Below, piece by piece: positions 8,302 through 15,183 of a DNA stretch of 15,332 nucleotides. Origin of the DNA: JBCDJG01 sp038748065 (GTDB lineage Bacteria > Pseudomonadota > Gammaproteobacteria > Pseudomonadales > Halieaceae); assembly GCA_038748065.1 (NCBI GenBank), contig JBCDJG010000085.1:1-15332 (forward strand), in the 5' to 3' direction. A program made the translations under genes and the position numbers. Each line of letters begins with the position of its first letter. Position 1 is the first letter of the stretch. The notes below the pieces were generated by a model. The model ran no database searches. It saw only the letters and a program-made list of their open reading frames with translations, and was not told the DNA's origin.

Positions 8302-9404
8302 CGGCCGGGCCCAGGGTTTTGGTTATGGCCGGGGGGACGGGTGGTCATGTGTATCCAGCACTCGCCCTTGCAGATGAACTCATTGCGCGCGGCTGCCGGG
8401 TAGAGTGGATGGGCACTCGGCGTGGGCTGGAAGCCCGTGTTGTACCGGGGGCTGGCATTCCACTGCACTGCCTCAGCGTACGCGGGGTGCGAGGCAAGGA
8501 CCTTTGGCACAAGCTCACAGGCCTTGCCTACCTGGCGCTGGCCTCACTACAGGCACTTTGGTTGATGTTGCGACTGTGGCCGCGCTGCGTCGTTGGCATG
8601 GGTGGCTATGCTGCAGGCCCTGGCGGCGTAGCGGCCTGGCTGCTGCGCCGTCCGCTATTGATTCATGAGCAAAATGCCATCGCCGGGACAACCAATCGCA
8701 TGCTCGCCCCTCTGGCCAGGCGGGTATTGACCGGCTTTCCCACGGACTTCCGCAAGGCTGTGGCCTGCGAGGTGGTGGGCAATCCGCTGCGCAAGGCGCT
8801 GCTGGATGCTGCCAGTGACGAGGATGCGGCAGGCGCTGAAACCGCCTTGCATCTCCTGGTATTGGGCGGCAGCCTCGGCGCCAAACCGATTAATGACCTG
8901 ATGCCCGAGGCGGTCCGCCGCCTGCTTGATGAGCTCGGGCCAGGTGCGTTGAAGGTGCGCCACCAGGCGGGCAATGACCATGCGGATGTCGTTGCGGCGG
9001 CCTATGGCGATCTGGCAAGCAAAATGGCAGGAGTCGTTGAGGTGATGGCCTTTTGCGAGGATATGCCGGACGCCTATCGCTGGGCGGATCTGGTCGTGTG
9101 CCGCGCTGGCGCACTGACAGTGAGTGAACTGGCAGTCATGGCCAAGCCAGCGATTCTCATTCCCCTGCCACATGCGATTGATGATCACCAGAGCGCCAAC
9201 GCACGCTACCTGAGTGATGAAGGGGCCGGCCTGCTGCGGCCCCAGGCCGGCCTGAATGCTGAGGCCCTGGCTGAGGAAGTTGCCCGCCTTGCGGCCGAGC
9301 CAGAGCTGCTGGCGGCGATGGCCGCAAAGGCACGTATCCTTGGGCGGCCAGAGGCGACGATGACGGTGGCGGATCACTGTCAGGAGCTGAGCCATGGTCG
9401 GTGA
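8298..9404 (+). CDS. murG: UDP-N-acetylglucosamine--lipid I GlcNAc transferase MurG
   Basis: MurG adds GlcNAc from UDP-GlcNAc to lipid I, making lipid II at the cytoplasmic face of the membrane. The 368-residue product is a GT-B glycosyltransferase (GT28) with two Rossmann-like halves. The N-terminal half has the glycine-rich loop GGTGGHVYPALA (Gly12 to Gly16, His17), GMGGYAAGPGG and IHEQNAIAGTTNR. The C-terminal half has LVLGGSLGAKPIND and the UDP-GlcNAc-binding region VVCRAGALTVSEL (Glu277) followed by PLPHAIDDHQSANA. The length is normal. The ATG overlaps the ftsW TGA (ATGA). The 3' end overlaps the murC start by 11 nt and contains the murC ribosome binding site. Confidence 0.97.
   Translation: MTAGPRVLVMAGGTGGHVYPALALADELIARGCRVEWMGTRRGLEARVVPGAGIPLHCLSVRGVRGKDLWHKLTGLAYLALASLQALWLMLRLWPRCVVGMGGYAAGPGGVAAWLLRRPLLIHEQNAIAGTTNRMLAPLARRVLTGFPTDFRKAVACEVVGNPLRKALLDAASDEDAAGAETALHLLVLGGSLGAKPINDLMPEAVRRLLDELGPGALKVRHQAGNDHADVVAAAYGDLASKMAGVVEVMAFCEDMPDAYRWADLVVCRAGALTVSELAVMAKPAILIPLPHAIDDHQSANARYLSDEGAGLLRPQAGLNAEALAEEVARLAAEPELLAAMAAKARILGRPEATMTVADHCQELSHGR
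9382..9386 (+). promoter_or_regulatory. murC ribosome binding site inside murG
   Basis: AGGAG lies 7 nt upstream of the ATG at 9394. It supports that ATG over the in-frame ATG at 9427, which has no comparable element before it. Confidence 0.7.
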
Positions 9405-10827
9405 TCACAGCTACGCTATACCCGAGATGCGTAGAATTCGTCGCATCCACATGATCGGTATCGGCGGTACTGGCATGAGCGGCATAGCCGAGGTGCTTGG
9501 CAATCTGGGCTACGAGGTCAGCGGCTCAGATTTGCGCGCCAGCGTCGTTACCCGTCGCCTCGAAAAGCGCGGCATTCACGTTTTCATCGGTCATGAGTCC
9601 GCTAACGTCGATGGCGCTGACGTGGTGGTTTCCTCCTCAGCGGTTGCCCCTGAGAACCCGGAAGTCGCGGCTGCGCGCGAGGCGCGTATCCCTGTGGTAC
9701 CGCGCGCTGAGATGCTGGCAGAGCTGATGCGCTATCGCCACGGTATAGCGGTAGCGGGAACCCACGGGAAAACCACCACAACGAGCCTTATTGCCGCGCT
9801 GTTTGGCGAAGCGGGCCTCGACCCGACCTTTGTGATCGGAGGCCTGGTTAACAGCGTGGGCAGCAACGCGCAGTTGGGTGCGAGCCGATTCCTGGTGGCC
9901 GAGGCCGACGAAAGTGATGCGTCCTTCCTGCACCTGCAGCCGATGGTCGCCGTGATCACCAACATCGAAGCGGATCATATGGACACCTATGGCGGTGACT
10001 TCAGCGCCCTGCGCCATACGTTCCTTGAGTTTCTCCACAACCTGCCTTTTTACGGGGTCGCGGTGCTCTGCGTGGATGATCCGGTGGTAGCCGAGCTGCT
10101 GCCTGAGGTCAGTCGGCAGGTGCTGAGTTATGGCTTTGCTGCAGAAGCTGACTATCGTATCGACGACCTGGAGCGTGACGGCCTGCAGACACGCTTCAGC
10201 TTACATCGCCCGGCGGGATACAAAACTCTGCGGCTCACCCTGAACATGCCTGGCCTGCATAACGTCTTGAATGCTGCGGCGGCAGCCGCTGTTGCCACGG
10301 ATGAGGGCCTCGACGACGGGGCGATAGAGCGCGGGTTGGCCAGCTTTGCCGGGGTTGGCCGCCGTTTCTCCGAGGCGGGTCGGTTGCCTGCTGGCGACGG
10401 CGAAGCAGTGCTGGTGGATGATTACGGCCATCATCCTACTGAGGTTCGCGCCACGCTTGATTCCGCCAGACAGGCCTGGCCGGGGCGGCGCATTGTTATG
10501 GTGTACCAACCCCATCGCTTCACCCGCACGCGCGATCTGTACGAGGACTTTGTCAGCGTCCTGGGCGACTGCGACGCACTGCTGTTGCTGGACGTGTATG
10601 CCGCCGGCGAGGAGCCCATTACGGGTGCTGACAGTCGCAGCCTGGCGCGCTCCATTCGTCAGCGGGGGCGTCTGGACCCGATTTTTGTCGAGACCATTCA
10701 GGATGTGCCTGCCGTGCTGGCAGGCGTGCTGTGTGCCGGTGACGTAGTCGTGACCCAGGGTGCTGGCGATGTGGGCAAGCTGCCCAGCCTTTTACTGCAG
10801 GCCATGGCCGGCGAGGCGCCGTCATGA
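9394..10827 (+). CDS. murC: UDP-N-acetylmuramate--L-alanine ligase MurC
   Basis: MurC adds the first amino acid, L-Ala, to UDP-MurNAc and starts the cytoplasmic stem-peptide pathway. The 477-residue product has the N-terminal Rossmann motif IHMIGIGGTGMSGIAEVL, the ATP loop GTHGKTTTT (Gly122, Lys126), VAEADESDASFLHLQP, ITNIEADHMDTYGGDF and the C-terminal DDYGHHPTEVRATL and YQPHRFTRTRDL, all typical of MurC rather than MurD, MurE, MurF or Mpl. The ATG at 9394 is chosen because of its Shine-Dalgarno sequence; it adds 11 residues relative to the ATG at 9427, which would place the Rossmann motif nearer the terminus. The gene overlaps murG by 11 nt and ddlB by 4 nt. murB does not follow murC, matching E. 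coli-type clusters. Confidence 0.97.
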   Translation: MVGDHSYAIPEMRRIRRIHMIGIGGTGMSGIAEVLGNLGYEVSGSDLRASVVTRRLEKRGIHVFIGHESANVDGADVVVSSSAVAPENPEVAAAREARIPVVPRAEMLAELMRYRHGIAVAGTHGKTTTTSLIAALFGEAGLDPTFVIGGLVNSVGSNAQLGASRFLVAEADESDASFLHLQPMVAVITNIEADHMDTYGGDFSALRHTFLEFLHNLPFYGVAVLCVDDPVVAELLPEVSRQVLSYGFAAEADYRIDDLERDGLQTRFSLHRPAGYKTLRLTLNMPGLHNVLNAAAAAAVATDEGLDDGAIERGLASFAGVGRRFSEAGRLPAGDGEAVLVDDYGHHPTEVRATLDSARQAWPGRRIVMVYQPHRFTRTRDLYEDFVSVLGDCDALLLLDVYAAGEEPITGADSRSLARSIRQRGRLDPIFVETIQDVPAVLAGVLCAGDVVVTQGAGDVGKLPSLLLQAMAGEAPS

Positions 10828-11747
10828 GTTATCGCACGACAAATCCGCTGGCGTTGGCCGTACTACTTGGGGGTAACTCTGCGGAGCGCGAGGTGTCGCT
10901 GCAAAGCGGCGCTACTGTGATCGAAGGGCTCGAAACGGCTGGCCATCGCGTTCGTGCCGTCGATACTGCTGACCGCGACTGGCAGGCGCAGCTGTCGGCG
11001 GTTGATTGCGCCTTCATTGCCTTGCACGGCCCCGGCGGCGAAGACGGATGCTTACAGGGCGCGCTGGAATTTATGGGCCTGCCCTACACGGGCTCGGGCG
11101 TACTTGGCTCGGCGCTGGCCATGGACAAGCAGCGAACGAAGCAGCTGTGGCAGGGTATCGGTCTGCCGACCGCGGGCTTCGAATTGCTTGGCGCAGACAG
11201 CGACTGGCAGCAGGTGATCGAGCGCCTTGGTAAGGTCTTTGTGAAACCGGCATGTGAAGGCTCAAGCATCGGCATGGCGCCCGCTGCAACAGCCAGTGAG
11301 CTCGAAGCCGCATACCGGGTGGCCAGCACTTACGCCGGAGACGTGATCGCGGAGAAGTTCATTGACGGCCCGGAATTCACCGTTGGCGTGCTGGGCGGGC
11401 GTGCCCTACCGTCTATTCGCATCGAGGCGGAGGCGGAGTTTTACGACTACGAGGCGAAGTATGTCTCCGACGGCACTCGCTATCACGTTCCTAGCGGGCT
11501 GAGCGATAGCGAAGAGGGGCAGCTCGCCGCGATGTCGCTGGCTGCCTTCAGTGCGTTGGACTGCTCAATATGGGGGCGTGTCGACCTGATGCGCGACGCC
11601 GATGGCAGCTTTTACTTGCTGGAGATCAATACCAGCCCGGGCATGACATCTCACTCGCTGGTGCCTATGGCGGCGCGTGCCGCCGGGATCGAGCTGCCTG
11701 AGCTGGTTGATAGAGTCGTGCAACTGGCCCTGGAGATGCGCGGCTGA
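10824..11747 (+). CDS. ddlB: D-alanine--D-alanine ligase DdlB
   Basis: DdlB joins two D-alanines using ATP, supplying the dipeptide used by MurF. The 307-residue product is an ATP-grasp enzyme about as long as E. coli DdlB. Visible elements are GGNSAEREVSLQSG (substrate-site Glu), LHGPGGEDGCLQGALE, GLPYTGSGVLGSALAMDK, VKPACEGSSIGM (ATP-binding lysine and the serine loop), GPEFTVGVLGGRALPSIRIE, FYDYEAKY and the metal- and substrate-binding EINTSPGMTSHSLVPMAAR. The loop has Pro70 where E. coli DdlB has Arg, but that position varies across Ddl enzymes. The ATG overlaps the murC TGA by 4 nt, and the TGA shares one base with the ftsQ ATG (TGATG). Confidence 0.97.
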   Translation: MSYRTTNPLALAVLLGGNSAEREVSLQSGATVIEGLETAGHRVRAVDTADRDWQAQLSAVDCAFIALHGPGGEDGCLQGALEFMGLPYTGSGVLGSALAMDKQRTKQLWQGIGLPTAGFELLGADSDWQQVIERLGKVFVKPACEGSSIGMAPAATASELEAAYRVASTYAGDVIAEKFIDGPEFTVGVLGGRALPSIRIEAEAEFYDYEAKYVSDGTRYHVPSGLSDSEEGQLAAMSLAAFSALDCSIWGRVDLMRDADGSFYLLEINTSPGMTSHSLVPMAARAAGIELPELVDRVVQLALEMRG

Positions 11748-12577
11748 TGGCTGTTATGAAACGCAAGCAGCGCCCGCAGGGCGCCCGGCGCAAAGCGCAG
11801 CCCGAGGCGGTTCGCACCAGCGTTATCCGCAGCGTCGTTGATGGGTTTTCGCGTTGGCTTAATCGCCTGTTGATCCTCGCGGGCTTGGCTGTGGTGGGTG
11901 TTTTGATCGCGCAGGCGGCGATGACACTGCTGGCTATGCCGGTGGAACACATCACCGTCACAGGCAAGCTGGAACATACCCGCACCGAAGCGGTTCAGGC
12001 GACGGTGCAGCCCGCTCTGGCCGGCGGCTTCCTGCAAGCAGACCTTATGCGACTGCAGCGCGAGCTGGAATCCCTGCCCTGGATTTATAGCGCGCAGGTT
12101 CGGCGGCGCTGGCCCAATGCGTTGGAGATTCATGTTGTCGAGCAGTTACCGATTGCTCGCTGGGGCGAGCAGGGCTTTCTCAACCACGAGGGTGAGATTT
12201 TCCATAGTGAACCAAGCGATGCCTGGCGAGATCTGCCGCGCTTGTCGGGGCCAGAACGAAGCAATGAGGCCCTGGTCCACGATTACCAGCGTCTACAGGA
12301 GTATCTGGCACCGCTGAACCTGACCGTGACGGCGCTTGCCAGTGATGACCGTGGCCAGCTGCGCGCGCATTTGGCCGGGGGTATCGAACTGGTGGTAGGC
12401 GATGCGGATTTCAAGGAGCGCCTATCGCGCTTCATCGTCCTTTACCAGAAAACGCTGAAAGACCGGATAAGCGACTTGGCGCGCGTTGATCTGCGCTACC
12501 AGCGCGGCGTCGCTGTGGAGTTTCGCGAGCCTGAACAAATCGCGGGTTTCGACGTGACAGTGGGCACACAACAATGA
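11747..12577 (+). CDS. ftsQ: Cell division protein FtsQ
   Basis: FtsQ is a bitopic inner-membrane divisome protein that forms the FtsQ-FtsB-FtsL complex and helps control FtsWI activity. The 276-residue product has a basic cytoplasmic N-terminus (about 1-36, many Lys/Arg), one membrane helix at about 41-63, a periplasmic POTRA domain beginning VEHITVTGKLEHT and including LESLPWIYSAQVRRRWPN and LEIHVVEQLPIARW, and the FtsQ beta domain (NHEGEIF, LPRLSGPE, DLARVDLRYQRGVAVEF). These segments and the ddlB-ftsA context make the call secure. The ATG at 11747 shares one base with the ddlB stop. An in-frame ATG at 11756 would remove three residues. The stop lies 16 nt before ftsA. Confidence 0.95.
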   Translation: MAVMKRKQRPQGARRKAQPEAVRTSVIRSVVDGFSRWLNRLLILAGLAVVGVLIAQAAMTLLAMPVEHITVTGKLEHTRTEAVQATVQPALAGGFLQADLMRLQRELESLPWIYSAQVRRRWPNALEIHVVEQLPIARWGEQGFLNHEGEIFHSEPSDAWRDLPRLSGPERSNEALVHDYQRLQEYLAPLNLTVTALASDDRGQLRAHLAGGIELVVGDADFKERLSRFIVLYQKTLKDRISDLARVDLRYQRGVAVEFREPEQIAGFDVTVGTQQ

Positions 12578-12579
12578 GC

Positions 12580-12587
12580 GGGGAGAG
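12580..12587 (+). promoter_or_regulatory. ftsA ribosome binding site
   Basis: GGGGAGAG lies 6 nt before the ftsA ATG, in the 16-nt gap after ftsQ. It allows independent loading of ribosomes, in contrast to the overlapping junctions upstream. Confidence 0.65.
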
Positions 12588-12593
12588 ACTGCC

Positions 12594-13832
12594 ATGGGCA
12601 GCGCAGCGGACAAAAAGATGATCGTTGGCCTGGATATTGGAACATCCAAGGTGGTGGCGATTGTCGGTGAGGTGGGCGCAGACGGCGATATCGAGGTCGT
12701 TGGAATTGGTTCGCACCCGTCCAAGGGCCTGAAGAAGGGCGTCGTGGTCAACATCGAGTCCACCGTGCAGTCCATTCAGCGCGCGGTCGAGGAGGCCGAG
12801 CTGATGGCTGGCTGTCAGATACACTCTGTGTTCGTGGGCATTGCCGGCAGCCACATCCGCAGCCTGAACTCCCACGGCATCGTTGCGATTAAGGACAAGG
12901 AGGTTTACGCCCAGGACCTGGAGCGCGTCATCGACGCGGCCCAGGCGGTTGCTATTCCGGCGGATCAGAAAGTACTGCATATATTGCCGCAAGAGTACGT
13001 GATCGATAATCAGGAGGGCATCAAAGAGCCCCTGGGTATGTCGGGCGTGCGTCTGGAGGCCAAGGTGCACCTGGTGACCTGCGCGGTGAACGCCGCCCAG
13101 AACATCGAAAAGTGCATACGCCGTTGCGGTCTCGACGTGGAAGAGCAGATTCTGGAGCAACTCGCCTCGAGCTACTCGGTGTTGACCGATGACGAGCGTG
13201 AGCTCGGCGTCTGTCTGGTGGATATCGGCGGTGGGACAACGGATATCGCGATCTTTACCGATGGCTCGATACGCCACACCGGGGTGATTCCGATCGCCGG
13301 CGACCAGGTCACCAACGACATCGCGATGGCTCTGCGTACGCCGACTCAGCACGCCGAGGAAATCAAGATCAAGTACGCCTGCGCGCTCACCCAACTGGCG
13401 GGTCCGGAGGAGACGATAAAGGTCCCAAGCGTTGGCGATCGGCCGCCAAGGGACCTGTCACGGCAGGCGCTCGCAGAGGTGGTGGAGCCGCGATACGACG
13501 AACTGTTCACGCTTGTTCAGGCAGAGCTCAGGCGCTCCGGCTTTGAGGACATGGTGCCGGCGGGCATTGTCCTCACCGGGGGCACATCAAAGATGGAAGG
13601 CGTCATGGAGCTCGCAGAAGAGATCTTCCATATGCCCGTACGGGTGGGTTACCCGACGGTTGTGCAGGGGCTCACGGATATCGTGCGCAACCCGATCTAT
13701 GCAACCGGCGTTGGCCTGCTGCAGTACGGCGCGCAGCACATGGATGAGGGCGGCACGGCGGGCGGGCGCTCGCTGGCTGCCGGCGATGGTTGGCTGAATC
13801 GGCTCAAGAGCTGGTTCCGGGAAAATTTTTAA
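12594..13832 (+). CDS. ftsA: Cell division protein FtsA
   Basis: FtsA is an actin-like ATPase that tethers FtsZ filaments to the cytoplasmic membrane and recruits later divisome proteins. The 412-residue product has the first phosphate loop GLDIGTSKVVAIVGE, the FtsA-specific 1C (SHS2) insertion (FVGIAGSHIRSLNSHG, LHILPQEYVIDNQ), the second phosphate loop VDIGGGTTDIA (Val209 to Ala219) and the adenosine motif IVLTGGTSKMEG. It ends in an amphipathic helix, GWLNRLKSWFRENF, which is the expected membrane-targeting sequence. The length is close to E. coli FtsA (420). The ATG has a good Shine-Dalgarno sequence 6 nt upstream. It is followed by a 46-nt gap before ftsZ, fitting the usual ftsA-ftsZ pairing. 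Confidence 0.97.
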   Translation: MGSAADKKMIVGLDIGTSKVVAIVGEVGADGDIEVVGIGSHPSKGLKKGVVVNIESTVQSIQRAVEEAELMAGCQIHSVFVGIAGSHIRSLNSHGIVAIKDKEVYAQDLERVIDAAQAVAIPADQKVLHILPQEYVIDNQEGIKEPLGMSGVRLEAKVHLVTCAVNAAQNIEKCIRRCGLDVEEQILEQLASSYSVLTDDERELGVCLVDIGGGTTDIAIFTDGSIRHTGVIPIAGDQVTNDIAMALRTPTQHAEEIKIKYACALTQLAGPEETIKVPSVGDRPPRDLSRQALAEVVEPRYDELFTLVQAELRRSGFEDMVPAGIVLTGGTSKMEGVMELAEEIFHMPVRVGYPTVVQGLTDIVRNPIYATGVGLLQYGAQHMDEGGTAGGRSLAAGDGWLNRLKSWFRENF

Positions 13833-13842
13833 GCGGTAAATC

Positions 13843-13856
13843 GCCCCGCAAGGGGC
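13843..13856 (+). other. Small hairpin with GCAA loop between ftsA and ftsZ
   Basis: GCCCC (13843-13847) and GGGGC (13852-13856) form a perfect 5-bp all-GC stem closed by GCAA, a GNRA tetraloop. It starts 10 nt after the ftsA stop and ends 22 nt before the ftsZ ATG. No T-run follows, so it is not a convincing terminator. It could influence mRNA stability or processing ahead of ftsZ; that role is inference. Confidence 0.45.
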
Positions 13857-13864
13857 ACATTGAT

Positions 13865-13871
13865 AAAGGGG
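13865..13871 (+). promoter_or_regulatory. ftsZ ribosome binding site
   Basis: AAAGGGG followed by an A-rich spacer lies 7 nt before the ftsZ ATG. It fixes this start and fits the high expression expected of FtsZ. Confidence 0.65.
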
Positions 13872-13878
13872 AAAAACC

Positions 13879-15066
13879 ATGTTTGAACTTATCGACAACG
13901 TACCATCCAACGCGGTGATCAAGGTCATCGGGGTCGGCGGTGGAGGCGGCAATGCCGTCAAACACATGATCGACAATTCGGTTGAGGGCGTGGATTTTAT
14001 CTGCGCCAATACCGATGCCCAGGCCCTGTCCTCGATCGAATCGAAAACGGTTCTGCAACTGGGCAGTGACATCACCAAGGGCCTCGGTGCCGGTGCCAAC
14101 CCCTCCGTGGGTCGGGCAGCGGCCCTTGAGGACCGGGACCGTATCGCCGACGCTCTGCGCGGCGCTGATATGGTGTTCATAACCGCCGGCATGGGGGGTG
14201 GCACTGGCACGGGCGGCGCACCCGTGGTTGCCGAGGTGGCGCGGGAGCTGGGCATCCTGACAGTTGCAGTCGTGACCCGGCCTTTCCCCTTCGAAGGCAA
14301 AAAGCGGCTCAAGATCGCGGTGGAAGGGGTGCGTGAGCTGCAGGAACACGTGGACTCACTCATCACCATTCCCAACGAAAAACTACTGGAAGTTCTTGGA
14401 AAAAATACCAGTCTGCTCGATGCCTTTAACGAGGCGAATGATGTACTGTTGGGCGCGGTTCAGGGCATTGCCGACCTCATCATCCGTCCGGGCATGATCA
14501 ACGTAGATTTTGCTGACGTGCGCACGGTGATGTCGGAAATGGGTATGGCCATGATGGGTACCGGGTCATCCAAAGGCGAAAATCGCGCCCGAGAGGCCGC
14601 TGAACGGGCCATCAACAGCCCCTTGCTGGACGACATCGACCTAGAAGGCGCCCGCGGTATTTTAGTAAATATCACCGCGGGTCTCGACCTTTCACTGGGC
14701 GAGTTTTCCGAAGTTGGCGACACGATCGAGGAATTTGCGTCCGAAGACGCCACCGTTGTCGTAGGCACGGTGATCGATCCGGAGATGTCCGACGAGTTGA
14801 AAGTCACTGTGGTAGCTACGGGGTTGGGCGCTGAAGCCGCTCGTACGCCGCTGCAGGTGGTTGAGCCGGCGACGCGTGCCGTTAGCGCACCCGCTGACGA
14901 GGAGCCTGACTATCGCGATTTTGATCAGCCGGCAGTCAAGCGTCGCCGCCGCGCCGCGCCACAGGCAGCGGCAGAGTCAGCCGAAGCGCTGCAGCAGCAG
15001 GCGACTGGCACCGGGGACGGGGACTATTTCGATATCCCTGCCTTTCTGCGTCGTCAGGCGGACTAA
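13879..15066 (+). CDS. ftsZ: Cell division protein FtsZ
   Basis: FtsZ is the tubulin-like GTPase that forms the Z-ring at midcell. The 395-residue product begins with MFELIDNVPSNAVIKVIGVGGGGGNAV, carries the tubulin signature GGGTGTG (106-112), and has the T7 catalytic loop NVDFAD (Asn208, Asp210, Asp213) that completes the neighbouring subunit's GTP site. After the second globular domain (ending about VVATGLG) there is a variable linker rich in Ala, Pro, Glu and Arg. It ends with the conserved tail DYFDIPAFLRRQAD, which binds FtsA and other partners. Nothing is missing, and the length is typical (E. coli 383). It has a strong Shine-Dalgarno sequence and its own 46-nt leader, so extra expression control beyond the operon is likely. 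No promoter was identified with confidence. Confidence 0.98.
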   Translation: MFELIDNVPSNAVIKVIGVGGGGGNAVKHMIDNSVEGVDFICANTDAQALSSIESKTVLQLGSDITKGLGAGANPSVGRAAALEDRDRIADALRGADMVFITAGMGGGTGTGGAPVVAEVARELGILTVAVVTRPFPFEGKKRLKIAVEGVRELQEHVDSLITIPNEKLLEVLGKNTSLLDAFNEANDVLLGAVQGIADLIIRPGMINVDFADVRTVMSEMGMAMMGTGSSKGENRAREAAERAINSPLLDDIDLEGARGILVNITAGLDLSLGEFSEVGDTIEEFASEDATVVVGTVIDPEMSDELKVTVVATGLGAEAARTPLQVVEPATRAVSAPADEEPDYRDFDQPAVKRRRRAAPQAAAESAEALQQQATGTGDGDYFDIPAFLRRQAD

Positions 15067-15076
15067 AGCGCGGGAA

Positions 15077-15108
15077 CTGACCCTGAACTGACGCTGTCTC
15101 AGGGCCAG
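15077..15108 (+). other. Imperfect hairpin downstream of ftsZ
   Basis: CCCTGA (15081-15086) pairs with TCAGGG (15099-15104). After an A/C mismatch the stem continues as CTG (15077-15079) with CAG (15106-15108). It starts 11 nt after the ftsZ stop. No T-tract follows, so it is a poor intrinsic terminator, but it could mark the 3' end of ftsZ mRNA or slow exonucleases. The rest of the 117-nt ftsZ-lpxC gap contains only short, weak inverted repeats and no promoter I would defend. Confidence 0.35.
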
Positions 15109-15171
15109 GCGAAGTGGTCGACGTTCATGGCGGGTCCACTTGAGTGTGGGAACACGTGAGTGGTTCCAAAC

Positions 15172-15177
15172 AGAGGA
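15172..15177 (+). promoter_or_regulatory. lpxC ribosome binding site
   Basis: AGAGGA lies 6 nt before the ATG at 15184. Together with the MIRQRTLRNSIKATGVG start it shows that the lpxC leader itself is intact. Confidence 0.6.
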
Positions 15178-15183
15178 AGAACA

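Noticed and set aside
11031..11033. Proline in the DdlB HGxGGEDG loop where E. coli DdlB has Arg
   Set aside because: This position varies among Ddl enzymes and all catalytic elements are intact, so it is not evidence of altered function.
12432..13394. Minus-strand open frame of 320 codons opposite ftsQ and ftsA
   Set aside because: The His/Leu/Asp-rich translation has no domain and mirrors the coding frame of ftsA; FtsA similarity on the + strand is complete.
13587..14375. Minus-strand open frame of 262 codons spanning the ftsA-ftsZ junction
   Set aside because: It is Ser/Pro/Thr-rich, crosses two well-supported + strand genes, and has no sign of its own ribosome binding site or family.
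15140..15170. Possible sigma-70 promoter for lpxC (TTGAGT at 15140)
   Set aside because: No acceptable -10 hexamer is found at a suitable distance, so I do not call it.
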